In this document: positions 1 to 7,999 of the stretch, piece by piece
Layout of the letters: every line of letters starts with the position of its first letter
Numbering within the stretch: position 1 is the stretch's first letter
DNA from: an uncultured Microbacterium sp.
GTDB lineage: Bacteria > Actinomycetota > Actinomycetes > Actinomycetales > Microbacteriaceae
Length of the DNA stretch: 64,000 bases
Assembly: GCF_900078385.1 (NCBI RefSeq)
Contig: NZ_FLQR01000006.1
Span: 186,001-250,000 of the forward strand
Reading direction: 5' to 3'
Position numbers and translations under genes: made by a program
Notes under the pieces: model-generated
Told to the model about the DNA's origin: nothing
Seen by the model: the letters and a program-made list of their open reading frames with translations, nothing else
The model's database searches: none

Positions 1-70
1 CAGCACTAACAAGGACTCCACCCGCGGAATCTCGCGGCTTATGAGGACCACCGAGCCCCCCGCAACTAAC

Positions 71-112
71 TGAAAATCGTGAGGTCACGGGATCGACGCC
101 CGTCGGAGCCAC
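71..112 (+). other. tRNA 3'-end-like remnant
   Basis: A T-arm can be folded with stem 87-91/99-103 and a 7-base loop at 92-98, followed by seven bases that could be an acceptor 3' strand (104-110). The loop reads ATCGACG and not the usual TTCGANN, and no matching 5' acceptor strand, D-arm or anticodon stem is found upstream. It looks like a displaced or decayed tRNA 3' end, as left by site-specific integration, and not a working tRNA. Confidence 0.4.
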
Positions 113-114
113 TG

Positions 115-152
115 AAACCCTCGGGAGGCTTCTACTCCCGGGGGTTTCTTTG
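115..152 (+). terminator. Rho-independent terminator
   Basis: The arms AAACCC-CGGGAG and CTCCCG-GGGTTT pair around a 7-base loop, with one unpaired base on each side, and are followed by a T-rich stretch. It lies directly after the tRNA-3'-end-like remnant, where a tRNA terminator would be expected. Confidence 0.8.
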
Positions 153-354
153 ATTCCCAGGTCACGCAATATTTCTGCGAACGCCCTTTCCTAGCGGACC
201 GTGGACCGCCCGCGAGCGTAAGCCCGAAAACGAGGGCGATCTCGAGTGCGTGTGCCGGGAATGTGCCGGGAACTCCCGCCAGTCACCGTTTCGGCAACCG
301 ACTAAGCGGCCCTCCCCGACCCGATTCAGTTGGCCCTGCCACCCGAAAGAGGCG

Positions 355-548
355 CCACCTTAGCAGGGTGAAATCGCGACGTAGCGGTCACTCTTTCCCC
401 AGCTCCCGTCGCACCTTTGCGACGGGGAATGCCGGGTTTATCAGGCGCTCAGCCTTCGCATCGTTGCCGCACTCGGCGCTCGATATACACTCCTCGATCG
501 CTCCGCGTGTGCGTGCTCGGCGTGCTCGGGGACACCTGGGGGACACCC
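355..548. repeat. Direct repeat copy A (att-like island end)
   Basis: The first 39 bp (355-393) are identical to 14757-14795. The next ~155 bp are clearly related to 14796-14950, by eye at about three quarters identity, ending in a pair of GGGGACACC boxes at 528-536 and 539-547. In copy B the same 39 bp begin inside the anticodon arm of a tRNA-Ser(GCU) 3' half. Copy A has no tRNA sequence to its left. I read the two copies as related ends of integrated elements, 14.4 kb apart. The stretch 153-622 holds no convincing gene. Confidence 0.7.
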
Positions 549-622
549 AGCGGCTGATGGCCGCCGAATCTAGCATCTCGAGGCCCCCTCACCGGCAAGG
601 CGTCCGCCCACACGCGCCCTTC

Positions 623-642
623 GGATACCCGGTCGGGTATCC
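623..642. promoter_or_regulatory. CsoR/CstR-type operator
   Basis: The inverted repeat GGATACCC-GGTC-GGGTATCC lies 39 bases upstream of the first DUF156 regulator. Its ATACCC/GGGTAT core is the same as in the sites at 4112 and 27961. It is probably the autoregulatory operator and overlaps the promoter region. Confidence 0.75.
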
Positions 643-681
643 TGGCGGGGAGAGAAACCGACATGCAGCGAGGATTCCGGC

Positions 682-981
682 ATGGACAGCATTAAGGCTC
701 CCGCCTCGACCGTCGACCCGGGGGAAGCGCTGGTGGCCCAGCAGCGCAAGATCGTGAACCGTCTGCGTCGCGCAGAGGGTCAGCTCAGCGCGGTCATCCG
801 AGCTGTCGAGTCCGGGGCTGAATGTCGCGACATCGTCACCCAGCTGTCGGCGGTCTCCAAGGCGCTCGATCGAGCCGGCTATGCGATCGTGGCGTCGGCG
901 ATGCGCACGTGCCTTGCCGACCCCGAGGATCAGTCGATGACCCCCGACGAGCTCGAGAAACTCTTCCTGACACTGGCCTGA
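682..981 (+). CDS. CsoR/FrmR-family (DUF156) regulator, CstR-like
   Basis: This 99-residue helical repressor belongs to the DUF156 family, whose members release DNA when metal, aldehyde or persulfide binds. The two family cysteines are C48 and C77, but the position of the copper-ligand His in the usual HLxxC motif is Ala73. The copper triad is therefore incomplete and the protein resembles persulfide sensors of the CstR type. That fits the convergent sulfur operon on the other strand. A palindromic operator sits upstream at 623-642. ATG 682 begins the conserved region after a short extension. The C-terminal ELEKLFL stretch is shared with the second regulator at 1189-1452, so the two are paralogs. 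Assignment to sulfur sensing is inference from residues and neighbours. Confidence 0.85.
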   Translation: MDSIKAPASTVDPGEALVAQQRKIVNRLRRAEGQLSAVIRAVESGAECRDIVTQLSAVSKALDRAGYAIVASAMRTCLADPEDQSMTPDELEKLFLTLA

Positions 982-1001
982 ACCTGACCGGTCGCGTCGG
1001 G

Positions 1002-1163
1002 TCAGTGCCCGAACAGACGGGCGAAGAACCCGTTGGACGGCTCGTGCGCGTGCCCTTCGCAGCGCTGGGATCTCGGCACACCGCGCATGACCTGGTCGAC
1101 GTGCTGGCCGCATCCGGACCAGGTCGTCTTCGAACACTTCTTGCAGGTGACGGCGTAGCACAT
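1002..1163 (-). CDS. Small Cys-rich protein (53 aa), paralog of 3944-4075
   Basis: The 53-residue product has Cys at 2, 7, 10, 18 and 34 and His at 21, with the signature TWSGCGQHV followed by GVPRSQRCEGH. The same signature occurs in the 43-residue product at 3944-4075, so this is a conserved small family probably binding a metal or reactive thiol. A GGAGAG ribosome site precedes the ATG. It is the last gene of the minus-strand sulfur operon, after the second DUF156 regulator. I do not recognise a named family. Only the N-terminal two thirds is shared with the paralog; the C-terminal tail (GFFARLFGH) is extra. Confidence 0.75.
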   Translation of the reverse strand: MCYAVTCKKCSKTTWSGCGQHVDQVMRGVPRSQRCEGHAHEPSNGFFARLFGH

Positions 1164-1188
1164 GGGCTCTCTCCTCGTGAGGGGTTGA

Positions 1189-1452
1189 TCAGGCGAGCAT
1201 GAGGAAGAGCTTCTCGAGCTCTTCGGTGGTCAGATCCGTGTCACGGCGGTCCGCTTCTGGCGTGGCGAGACAGTCCTTCATCGCCGTCGAGACGATCGCG
1301 AAGCCGGCGCGATTGAGCGCACTCGAGACGGCGGCGAGCTGCGTAACGACGTCACGGCACGAACCCGAGTCATCGACCGCGGCGATCACCGCATCCAGCT
1401 GGCCGCGCGCGCGGCGCAGCCTGTTGGAGATGAGCTTCTGCGCGTCAGGCAC
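1189..1452 (-). CDS. Second CsoR/FrmR-family regulator, CstR-like
   Basis: This 87-residue DUF156 repressor is paralogous to the product of 682-981. Cysteines C32 and C61 are present, and the copper-ligand His position is Ala57, again the Cys-Cys pattern of persulfide sensors. Its start overlaps the end of the disulfide reductase-rhodanese gene by 8 bases, so it is translated from the same transcript and probably represses its own operon through the sites at 3520-3533 and 4112-4127. CstR proteins are known to control rhodanese, sulfurtransferase and CoA-disulfide-reductase genes, which matches this operon. Confidence 0.85.
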   Translation of the reverse strand: MPDAQKLISNRLRRARGQLDAVIAAVDDSGSCRDVVTQLAAVSSALNRAGFAIVSTAMKDCLATPEADRRDTDLTTEELEKLFLMLA

Positions 1453-3136
1453 CCTGCACCGCGCCTTCGCTGGCGAGCATGTGCGCAGCCCGCGGGCCGA
1501 GCGTGGCGCGGAGGGTGAGCATGCCCCCCGACAGGGATGCGGAATCCATGCCCGATTGCGCGAGCACCCGGTGGGCGATGGCCGAGCGAACGCCAGACGC
1601 GCACATCACCCGCACCGCACGGCCTTCTGCCCGCTCGCGCACCTCGTCGATGCGGCCCCGCAGCTCGGTGTGCGGGATGTGCAGGGCGTCGGGCACGTGC
1701 CCGGTGATCCATTCGTCGTGGCGGCGCACGTCCAGGATCAGCGCAGTGTCGAGAACCTCGTCGAGGTCCTGCGCGTACCAGAGGTTCAGCGTGCCGTTCA
1801 GGACGTTCTCCCCGACCATGCCGGTCAGGTTCACCGCATCCTTCGCCTGCCCGTAGGGCGGTGAGTACGCCAGGTCGAGGTCGATGAGCTCATCAACGCT
1901 GAAGCCCGCCCGGATGGCGGTGGCGAGAACGTCAATGCGCTTGTCCACGCCCTCGGTGCCGACCGCTTGTGCGCCGAGGATCCGGCCGGTGTCGGGCTCG
2001 ATGTGCACGACGAGGTGGATCTGACTGGCTCCCGGGAAGTAGCCGGCGTGCTGGTTCGCGTGCAGGTGCAGCGTGCGGTAGCTCGTGCCGGACGAGTCGA
2101 GTGTCGCGCGGTTCGCGCCGGTGAGCGCGGCGGTGAGCGACCCGACGCGCACGATGGCTGTCCCGACGGGCTGCGGAATCTCGCGCGCGCTCCCCGGCCT
2201 GATGATGTCGTCAGCGACGAGTCGGCCGGCCCGGTTGGCGGGACCGGCCAGGGCGACCGGCCGTCGGCTGCCGGTGACCGGGTCGACGCTCAGCGTGGCG
2301 TCGCCGACCGCCCAGATCCCGGGGATGCTGGTGCGGCCGTGGTTGTCGACGATCATCGCGCCGCGCTCGCAGGCGACGCCGGCTTCTGCGAAGACGGCCG
2401 TGTCGGGGCGCACCCCGACGGACATGACGATCAGGTCGGCCGTGATCTCGGTGCCGTCGGCGAGGGCGACGGTGTCGGCGTCCGGATGGTGCGTGATGGC
2501 GGTCGCGGCGACCCCGACGTGCAGGTCGATCCCGAGGGCGCGGAGCTCATCGGAGACCAGCCATGCCAGTTCGGGTTCCACCGGCGGGAGGGGCTGCGGC
2601 GCGACCTCGACCACCGAGACCTCGAGCCCTTGCCCTGCGAGCGCTTCCGCGGCTTCGATGCCGATGAATCCTGCCCCGAGGACCACCGCCCGACGGGCGC
2701 CGGCCGTGACCTTCTCGCGCAGCGCGATCGCATCCTCGACGGTGCGCAGAGTGCGCACGCGCGGTGAGTCGACGCCGGGGATGGGTGGGACGAATGCGGA
2801 GGCTCCGGGCGAGAGCACGAGGGCGTCGTAGGCGATCTGCTCCAGGCCGTCCTCCGTGCGGACGGTGACGGTCCGGGTGTCCGCGTGGACCGCGATGACC
2901 TCATTGCAGGGTCGGACATCGAGCGCGAGCGCGGCGCGCAGCGCCTCGGGTGTCTGGACCAGCAGTGCGCGTTCGTCGGTGATCTCGCCGCCGACGAAGT
3001 AGGGCAGTCCGCAGTTCGCGAACGACACGTGGGCGCCCCGTTCGAGCACGATGATCTCGGCGGACTCGTCGAGGCGCCGGGCGCGGGCCGCGCAGCTCAT
3101 TCCCCCCGCCACGCCACCGACGATCACGATCCTCAT
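1445..3136 (-). CDS. CoA-disulfide/persulfide reductase with C-terminal rhodanese
   Basis: The 563-residue flavoprotein begins with a GxGxxG-type FAD motif (GGVAGG, residues 7-12), followed by SFANCGLPY with the CoA-disulfide-reductase active Cys at 42. A second nucleotide-binding motif (GAGFIG) lies mid-protein and a dimerisation domain follows. The last ~100 residues are a rhodanese domain with the CASGVRS loop (Cys about 512). This fusion is known to reduce CoA-persulfides and polysulfides with NAD(P)H. The start overlaps the thioredoxin stop by 4 bases (ATGA). Its place between thioredoxin and a CstR-like regulator supports cytoplasmic sulfane-sulfur detoxification. The exact substrate is not readable from sequence. 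Confidence 0.92.
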   Translation of the reverse strand: MRIVIVGGVAGGMSCAARARRLDESAEIIVLERGAHVSFANCGLPYFVGGEITDERALLVQTPEALRAALALDVRPCNEVIAVHADTRTVTVRTEDGLEQIAYDALVLSPGASAFVPPIPGVDSPRVRTLRTVEDAIALREKVTAGARRAVVLGAGFIGIEAAEALAGQGLEVSVVEVAPQPLPPVEPELAWLVSDELRALGIDLHVGVAATAITHHPDADTVALADGTEITADLIVMSVGVRPDTAVFAEAGVACERGAMIVDNHGRTSIPGIWAVGDATLSVDPVTGSRRPVALAGPANRAGRLVADDIIRPGSAREIPQPVGTAIVRVGSLTAALTGANRATLDSSGTSYRTLHLHANQHAGYFPGASQIHLVVHIEPDTGRILGAQAVGTEGVDKRIDVLATAIRAGFSVDELIDLDLAYSPPYGQAKDAVNLTGMVGENVLNGTLNLWYAQDLDEVLDTALILDVRRHDEWITGHVPDALHIPHTELRGRIDEVRERAEGRAVRVMCASGVRSAIAHRVLAQSGMDSASLSGGMLTLRATLGPRAAHMLASEGAVQGA

Positions 3137-3513
3137 CGCGCGACCTCCGCGCTCTCGGTCGTGCGGGCCAGCTCGGCGCGCACGACATCCATGTCCAACG
3201 CCCGGACGGCGTCGATGAGCTGGTCGAGCTGGGGCGCCGCAAGCGCTCCCGGCTGAGAGAAGATCAGGATCCCCTCACGGAAGACCATGAGGGTCGGGAT
3301 CGAACGAATCTGGAACGCAGCGGCGAGCCCCGGTTCGGCCTCGGTATCGACCTTCCCGAACACGAGGTCGGGGTGCGCTTCCGACGCACGCTCGAAGACG
3401 GGCCCAAATGCGCGGCAGGGACCGCACCACTCAGCCCAGAAGTCGAGGAAGACGATGTCGTTCCCAGCGATCACGCCGGACAGAGCGGCGTCGGTGATCT
3501 CGGCGGTTGTCAT
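3133..3513 (-). CDS. Thioredoxin
   Basis: The 126-residue protein has the thioredoxin fold and the exact active site WCGPC (C30, C33) plus the cis-Pro SIPT loop. It is a normal single-domain cytoplasmic thioredoxin with no signal peptide. In this operon it probably reduces persulfides formed on the rhodaneses or regenerates them. The gene overlaps the reductase-rhodanese start by 4 bases. A CsoR-type operator lies only 6 bases from the ATG and its G-run is also the only good Shine-Dalgarno sequence, so repressor binding and translation initiation share bases. Confidence 0.93.
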   Translation of the reverse strand: MTTAEITDAALSGVIAGNDIVFLDFWAEWCGPCRAFGPVFERASEAHPDLVFGKVDTEAEPGLAAAFQIRSIPTLMVFREGILIFSQPGALAAPQLDQLIDAVRALDMDVVRAELARTTESAEVAR

Positions 3514-3519
3514 GATTTT

Positions 3520-3533
3520 TACCCCCCGGGGTA
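3520..3533. promoter_or_regulatory. CsoR/CstR-type operator overlapping a ribosome site
   Basis: The near-palindrome TACCCCCCGGGGTA lies just upstream of the thioredoxin ATG. Read on the minus strand its GGGGGG run is at Shine-Dalgarno distance from the ATG, so the operator doubles as the ribosome binding site. It is likely a second control point inside the sulfur operon. Confidence 0.7.
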
Positions 3534-3582
3534 TTGAAGAATGCGGACTGCGCCGCGGCTTTTCTGAAGTGGGAGAGGCGGA

Positions 3583-3957
3583 CTACGGAACGATCGGCAG
3601 GCCGGTGGACGATGCTGCGTCCTCGATGGCCCCGGCATCCTCCACATTCAGGTCGGCGTCTGCCATCGTGGCCGCTGCCTGAGCAGACCGACTCCCGGAC
3701 TGGCAGTACACGACGTAGTCGATACCCGCGTCGAGTTCGGCGACCTCGTCCGCAAACGTTGTCGAGTGGAGGTCGATGTTGACGGCGCCTTCGAGATGTC
3801 CGGATGCGAACTCCGCAGGGGTGCGAACGTCGACCACGACCGCGTCCGGCCCCATCTCGAGGGCGACGGGAGAGCCAGCGCACCCGGTCATGCCCAGGAC
3901 CACGAGCATGCCGGCCGCGCCGACCTGCAGGGGCCGGAGAACGCTAGCCGGCGACAA
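3583..3957 (-). CDS. Rhodanese-domain lipoprotein
   Basis: I take TTG at 3957 as the start. It follows a GAGGG ribosome site, overlaps the stop of the small Cys-rich gene, and places a short positive N-terminus before a hydrophobic stretch ending in MTGC, an acceptable lipobox. The protein is then 124 residues: signal peptide, then a single rhodanese domain with the catalytic loop CQSGSR. It is probably anchored outside the membrane and handles extracytoplasmic sulfane sulfur. A longer reading from 4053 would extend into the upstream gene and lacks a signal-peptide start, so I prefer the shorter one. Confidence 0.8.
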   Translation of the reverse strand: MSPASVLRPLQVGAAGMLVVLGMTGCAGSPVALEMGPDAVVVDVRTPAEFASGHLEGAVNIDLHSTTFADEVAELDAGIDYVVYCQSGSRSAQAAATMADADLNVEDAGAIEDAASSTGLPIVP

Positions 3958-4075
3958 CGTCGTGTCCCTCACAGCGCTGCTCCACCGGCACTCCGGCGAG
4001 AGCTTCCTCGACATGCTGGCCGCATCCGGCCCACGTCGCTTTCCCGCACACACTGCACGCCACTCGACTGCACAT
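3944..4075 (-). CDS. Small Cys-rich protein (43 aa), first gene of the sulfur operon
   Basis: The 43-residue product shares CxxCxKxTWxGCGQHV and GVPxxQRCEGH with the product of 1002-1163, and has Cys at 2, 7, 10, 18 and 34. It is the first gene after the palindromic operator at 4112-4127, and its stop overlaps the rhodanese lipoprotein start. Two copies at opposite ends of one operon suggest that the small protein is part of the sulfur or metal response. It has no signal peptide and I know no named family for it. ATG 4075 is chosen because the conserved segment begins at its second residue. Confidence 0.72.
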   Translation of the reverse strand: MCSRVACSVCGKATWAGCGQHVEEALAGVPVEQRCEGHDVVAG

Positions 4076-4111
4076 AGCTATACCTTTCGTCGTCGCTGTC
4101 TCGAGGGTAGC

Positions 4112-4127
4112 ATACCCCCGGGGGTAT
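4112..4127. promoter_or_regulatory. CsoR/CstR-type operator
   Basis: The perfect 16-bp palindrome ATACCCCCGGGGGTAT lies 36 bases upstream of the sulfur-operon ATG and ~200 bases upstream of the divergent kinase gene. It has the same core as the sites at 623 and 27961. It is the probable main operator of the sulfur operon. The rest of 4128-4329 shows no gene. Confidence 0.85.
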
Positions 4128-4329
4128 TCACGATCCCGCACCTCGCCTGTTCTCATGTGGGCACGAGGGCACACCGCACGCCGGCCCCGCTGGCCGTGCC
4201 TCAGCGTGCTTGTCGCTTCCCAGCACCACAGAGCGCCGCGCTAGCCGAGAGAGGCAAAGCACACCCTGTCACCGGTGCCCGGCTATGCGCCATCATGAGG
4301 GAGACGGTCGACGTGAGGGGACCCGATCA

Positions 4330-7300
4330 ATGGACATCGTCGCGGGGACGGCGCTGGGAGACCGCTACGAACTGTCGAGCCGGATCGCGGTCGGAGGGAT
4401 GGGCGAGGTCTGGGAGGCGACCGACCGCGTCATCGGACGGACCGTCGCCGTCAAGATCCTCAAGCCGGAGCTGATGGCGCAACCCGGTTTCATGGACCGG
4501 TTCCGCATGGAGGGCAGGCTTGCGGCGCTGGTGGACGACGACGGCATCGCTCGGGTGTACGACTACGGCGAGGATCAGAGCACCGCGTTTCTCGTCATGG
4601 AGTTGATTCGCGGAGAACCGCTTTCGGCAATCCTCCGACGCCACCGCCGCCTCGAACCCGACCGCGTGCTGGACATCGTGGCGCAGACGGGCGATGCCCT
4701 TGACTCCGCCCACGCGGCCGGCCTCGTCCACCGAGACATCAAGCCGGACAACATCCTCATCACCGCTGACAATCGTGTGAAGGTCGCGGATTTCGGTATC
4801 GCCCGTCTCACCGGTCAGGCCCCGTTCACGGTTGCCGGGCAGGTGATGGGCACCGTGCAGTACATCTCGCCGGAGCAGGTGAGTGGTCGCCCCGTCACGG
4901 CCGCCAGCGATATCTACTCCCTGGGTGTCGTCGCCTACGAAGCGCTGGCAGGGCGGCTCCCTTTCGGCGGGGAGTCGTCGGTAGCCGTCGCGCATTCGCA
5001 GGTGCACGACACTCCCCCGGCCTTGCCGCCGGACGTCCCACAGCGCATCAGCGACCTGGTGCTCTCGTGTATGGCGAAGGACGCGGCGCGCCGGCCGAGC
5101 TCGGGTGCCGAGCTGGCGCACGCAGCGCGAGCGCTGCACACCGGTCGGTCGGCACGGGAAGACGCCGCCATCCCTGCGGGACCGTCCGTGTCGGGCCGCG
5201 GGCCAGCGCCCTCGGTCCTACGATCGCGGCCGTTACTCGAGACGAAGCTTTACCGGCCGCGGGTCCGTCGGCAGACGGTGGAACGCCCGCGATTGATGAG
5301 CCAGCTGGATCGCTGCATCGAATCCAGCCTCACGATCGTCTCGGCACCCGCAGGGTTCGGCAAGTCGACCCTCCTCGGCGCGTGGGCCGCCGACCGAGCG
5401 GGTGGCGACGACGGCGGTCGGGCTGTCGCCTGGCTGTCACTCGATGTCGGCGACAACGACCCGGCGTCGTTCTGGCGGTACACGGTCACGGCCCTGCGGA
5501 CCGTTGCTCCCGGCGTCGGGTCCGAGGCTCTGGCGCTGATAGAGGGAGCCGGGTTTCCCTCGCCCGCGGCGGGGCTCACCGGACTACTCAACGACCTCAG
5601 CAACCTGCAGCAGGACATCATTCTGGTGATCGATGACTACCACCTGATCGACGCGCGCGAGGTTCACGACGGAGTGTCGTTCCTCATCGACAACATGCCA
5701 CCGAACATCCATCTGGTCATCGCGGGCCGGGCTGATCCCCCGTTGCCACTGGCCCGGCTGCGGGCGCGCGGTGAACTGATCGAGGTACGCGCGGCCGACC
5801 TGCGCTTCCGCACGGATGAGGCAGCCGAATACCTCACAAGTGCGATGGGATTGCCCCTGAGCGCGCCGGAAGTGTCGACGCTGGATGACCGGACCGAGGG
5901 ATGGATCGCCGCGCTGCAGCTCGCTGCTCTGTCGATGCGCGGCCGGGACGACCTCGCCGATTTCGTCGCCGGATTCGCTGGCGACGACCGGTACATCGTC
6001 GACTACCTGGCCGAAGAGGTCCTGCAGAACCAGCCGACCGAGGTCCGCTCCTTCCTGCTGCAGACATCCATCCTCACCCGCATGAACGCCGCGCTGGCAG
6101 ATGCCGTCTCCGGACGCCCGGATGGTCAGGCCATGCTCGAGGCGCTCGACAGAGCGAACCTGTTCCTCATCCCCCTCGACGAACGCCGACGCTGGTTCCG
6201 CTACCACCACCTGTTCGCTGAGGTGCTGCAGGCCCGACTCGCCGACGAGCGCCCGAACGACGTCCCCGACCTCCATCGCAGGGCGAGCGCGTGGTACGCC
6301 GAGCACGACGAGCTGGACGCCGCCATACATCACGCACTGACCGCGCCCGACCCCGATCTGGCGGGCCGACTCATCGAGACATCGTTGCCGGCCATGGCGC
6401 GCGACCGCAGGGAGGCGGCTCTCCGGGACTGGATGGAGGCCCTCCCCCCGGAGATCTTCCGCGCACGCCCGGTGCTCAGTCTGGGCTACGCCGGGTCCCT
6501 GCTCTCCACGGGCGAGGTGACCGGCGTGGAGGAGCGACTCCGCGACGCAGAGCGATGGAGCGATACGACTGCCGACGCGGCGGAATCCGCAGGGCCGCTC
6601 GTCGTCGACGCCGACGAGTTCCGGCGCCTCCCGGGCTCGATCGCGATCTACCGCTCGGGATTGGCATTGGCACAGGGCGATCTGACGGCGACCGTGGGGC
6701 ATGCCCGGCGCGCCCTCAGCCTCCTGGACACGAGCGACGACTACCGCCGCGGCGCTGCGGCAGCGCTCGAGGGGCTTGCCTTGTGGGCAACCGGTGACCT
6801 GGACGGCGCGTACGAGGGCTACGCACGCTCGGTATCGAGCTTCCGACGCTCCGGACACATCGCGGATGTGCTCGGATGCACGGTCACGCTCGCAGACATC
6901 CGCGTCACCCAGGGCCGACTGAGCGACGCCCTGTCGAGCTACGAGGAAGCTCTGCAGCTGGCCCGCGCTCAGACCTCAGAGGTTCGCCGAGGCATTCCCG
7001 ACATGCACGTCGGCATCGCCACGATCCTGTGCGAGCGCGGCCAACTGGATGCCGCCGGCAGTCAGCTGGAGAGCGCCCTAGCCTTGGGAGACGCCGCCGG
7101 ACTCCCGAAGTACCGCTATCGATCCCGGCTCGCGATGGCCCAACTGCGGCAAGCACGAGGTGATCTAGCCGGCGCGGTCGAGTTGGTCGAGGAGGCTGAC
7201 CGGTTCTTCGTGACCGACATGTCACCGCTGGTCCGTCCCGTACCTGCGACGAGGGCGAGGCTCTGGCTGCACCAGGGCCGGACGGGAGACGCCCTCGCAT

Positions 7301-7971
7301 GGGCTAGGGACGCCGGGGTTTCCACTGACGACGACCTCAGCTATCTGCGGGAATACGAACACGTCACCCTCGGACGCGCATTGCTCGTGCAGCACCGGAG
7401 GACCGGGGACGAGCAGTCCCTCCGCGACGCGCTCGATCTCCTCGCCCGTCTGCGCGAGACCGCCGCCGCAGGGGGGAGAACCGGCACCGTGATCGAGATC
7501 CTCGCCCTGCAGGCGCTCGCTCATCGGGCGCTCGGCGATGTGGAGAGAGGCGTCGCGTCGCTCCAGCACGCGCTGCAACTGGCGGAAGAAGAGGGCTACG
7601 CGCGAGTATTCCTCGACGAGGGCGCACCGATGGGCCCGCTGCTCGCGGCGGTCGCGGCGGGCTCCGTCGCTCGCGAGTACGCCGCGCGACTGCTCGCGAT
7701 GCTCCGAGGCGACGACGTGACGGAAACCCCCGACGAAAGTGGAGTCGGTCTCGCCGAGCCGCTGAGCGATCGTGAGCGGGAGGTGCTGCGCCTGCTGTCG
7801 ACGGAGATGAGCGGCCCGGAGATCGCTCGCCTTTTGGTGGTGTCGCTGAACACTGTCCGGACGCACACCAAGCGGATCTACACCAAACTCGGGATCAACA
7901 ATCGTCGTTCCGCCGTGCTGAGGGCCCAGGAACTCGGGGAGCTTCCGGGACCTCGCCACCGTTCCTCATGA
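4330..7971 (+). CDS. pknK: PknK-like Ser/Thr kinase fused to MalT/LuxR-type regulator
   Basis: The 1213-residue protein has an N-terminal Hanks-type kinase (about 12-270) with catalytic Lys42 in VAVKIL, the HRDIKPDN catalytic loop and the DFG segment. A STAND/MalT-type ATPase follows with Walker A APAGFGKST near residue 340. A long TPR-rich helical region comes next, and a LuxR helix-turn-helix ends the protein (about 1150-1205). This order matches PknK of Mycobacterium tuberculosis. There is no membrane segment, so it acts in the cytoplasm, linking phosphorylation to transcription. ATG 4330 is chosen because it follows GAGGGG and begins the kinase fold; an upstream extension has no domain character. 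It stands alone, divergent from the sulfur operon, and its target genes are unknown. Confidence 0.9.
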   Translation: MDIVAGTALGDRYELSSRIAVGGMGEVWEATDRVIGRTVAVKILKPELMAQPGFMDRFRMEGRLAALVDDDGIARVYDYGEDQSTAFLVMELIRGEPLSAILRRHRRLEPDRVLDIVAQTGDALDSAHAAGLVHRDIKPDNILITADNRVKVADFGIARLTGQAPFTVAGQVMGTVQYISPEQVSGRPVTAASDIYSLGVVAYEALAGRLPFGGESSVAVAHSQVHDTPPALPPDVPQRISDLVLSCMAKDAARRPSSGAELAHAARALHTGRSAREDAAIPAGPSVSGRGPAPSVLRSRPLLETKLYRPRVRRQTVERPRLMSQLDRCIESSLTIVSAPAGFGKSTLLGAWAADRAGGDDGGRAVAWLSLDVGDNDPASFWRYTVTALRTVAPGVGSEALALIEGAGFPSPAAGLTGLLNDLSNLQQDIILVIDDYHLIDAREVHDGVSFLIDNMPPNIHLVIAGRADPPLPLARLRARGELIEVRAADLRFRTDEAAEYLTSAMGLPLSAPEVSTLDDRTEGWIAALQLAALSMRGRDDLADFVAGFAGDDRYIVDYLAEEVLQNQPTEVRSFLLQTSILTRMNAALADAVSGRPDGQAMLEALDRANLFLIPLDERRRWFRYHHLFAEVLQARLADERPNDVPDLHRRASAWYAEHDELDAAIHHALTAPDPDLAGRLIETSLPAMARDRREAALRDWMEALPPEIFRARPVLSLGYAGSLLSTGEVTGVEERLRDAERWSDTTADAAESAGPLVVDADEFRRLPGSIAIYRSGLALAQGDLTATVGHARRALSLLDTSDDYRRGAAAALEGLALWATGDLDGAYEGYARSVSSFRRSGHIADVLGCTVTLADIRVTQGRLSDALSSYEEALQLARAQTSEVRRGIPDMHVGIATILCERGQLDAAGSQLESALALGDAAGLPKYRYRSRLAMAQLRQARGDLAGAVELVEEADRFFVTDMSPLVRPVPATRARLWLHQGRTGDALAWARDAGVSTDDDLSYLREYEHVTLGRALLVQHRRTGDEQSLRDALDLLARLRETAAAGGRTGTVIEILALQALAHRALGDVERGVASLQHALQLAEEEGYARVFLDEGAPMGPLLAAVAAGSVAREYAARLLAMLRGDDVTETPDESGVGLAEPLSDREREVLRLLSTEMSGPEIARLLVVSLNTVRTHTKRIYTKLGINNRRSAVLRAQELGELPGPRHRSS

Positions 7972-7999
7972 GCGACGGCCGGCGTGCGAGGCATCCGCA

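Noticed and set aside
71..112. Functional tRNA at the left edge
   Set aside because: Only a T-arm folds; no acceptor 5' strand, D-arm or anticodon arm is present.
4327..5139. Long open frame antisense to the kinase
   Set aside because: It mirrors the high-GC codon pattern of the real gene and has no domain or ribosome site.
5584..6858. 424-codon open frame antisense to the kinase-LuxR gene
   Set aside because: Composition is His/Arg/Gly-rich and lacks any motif; the + strand gene has clear family motifs.
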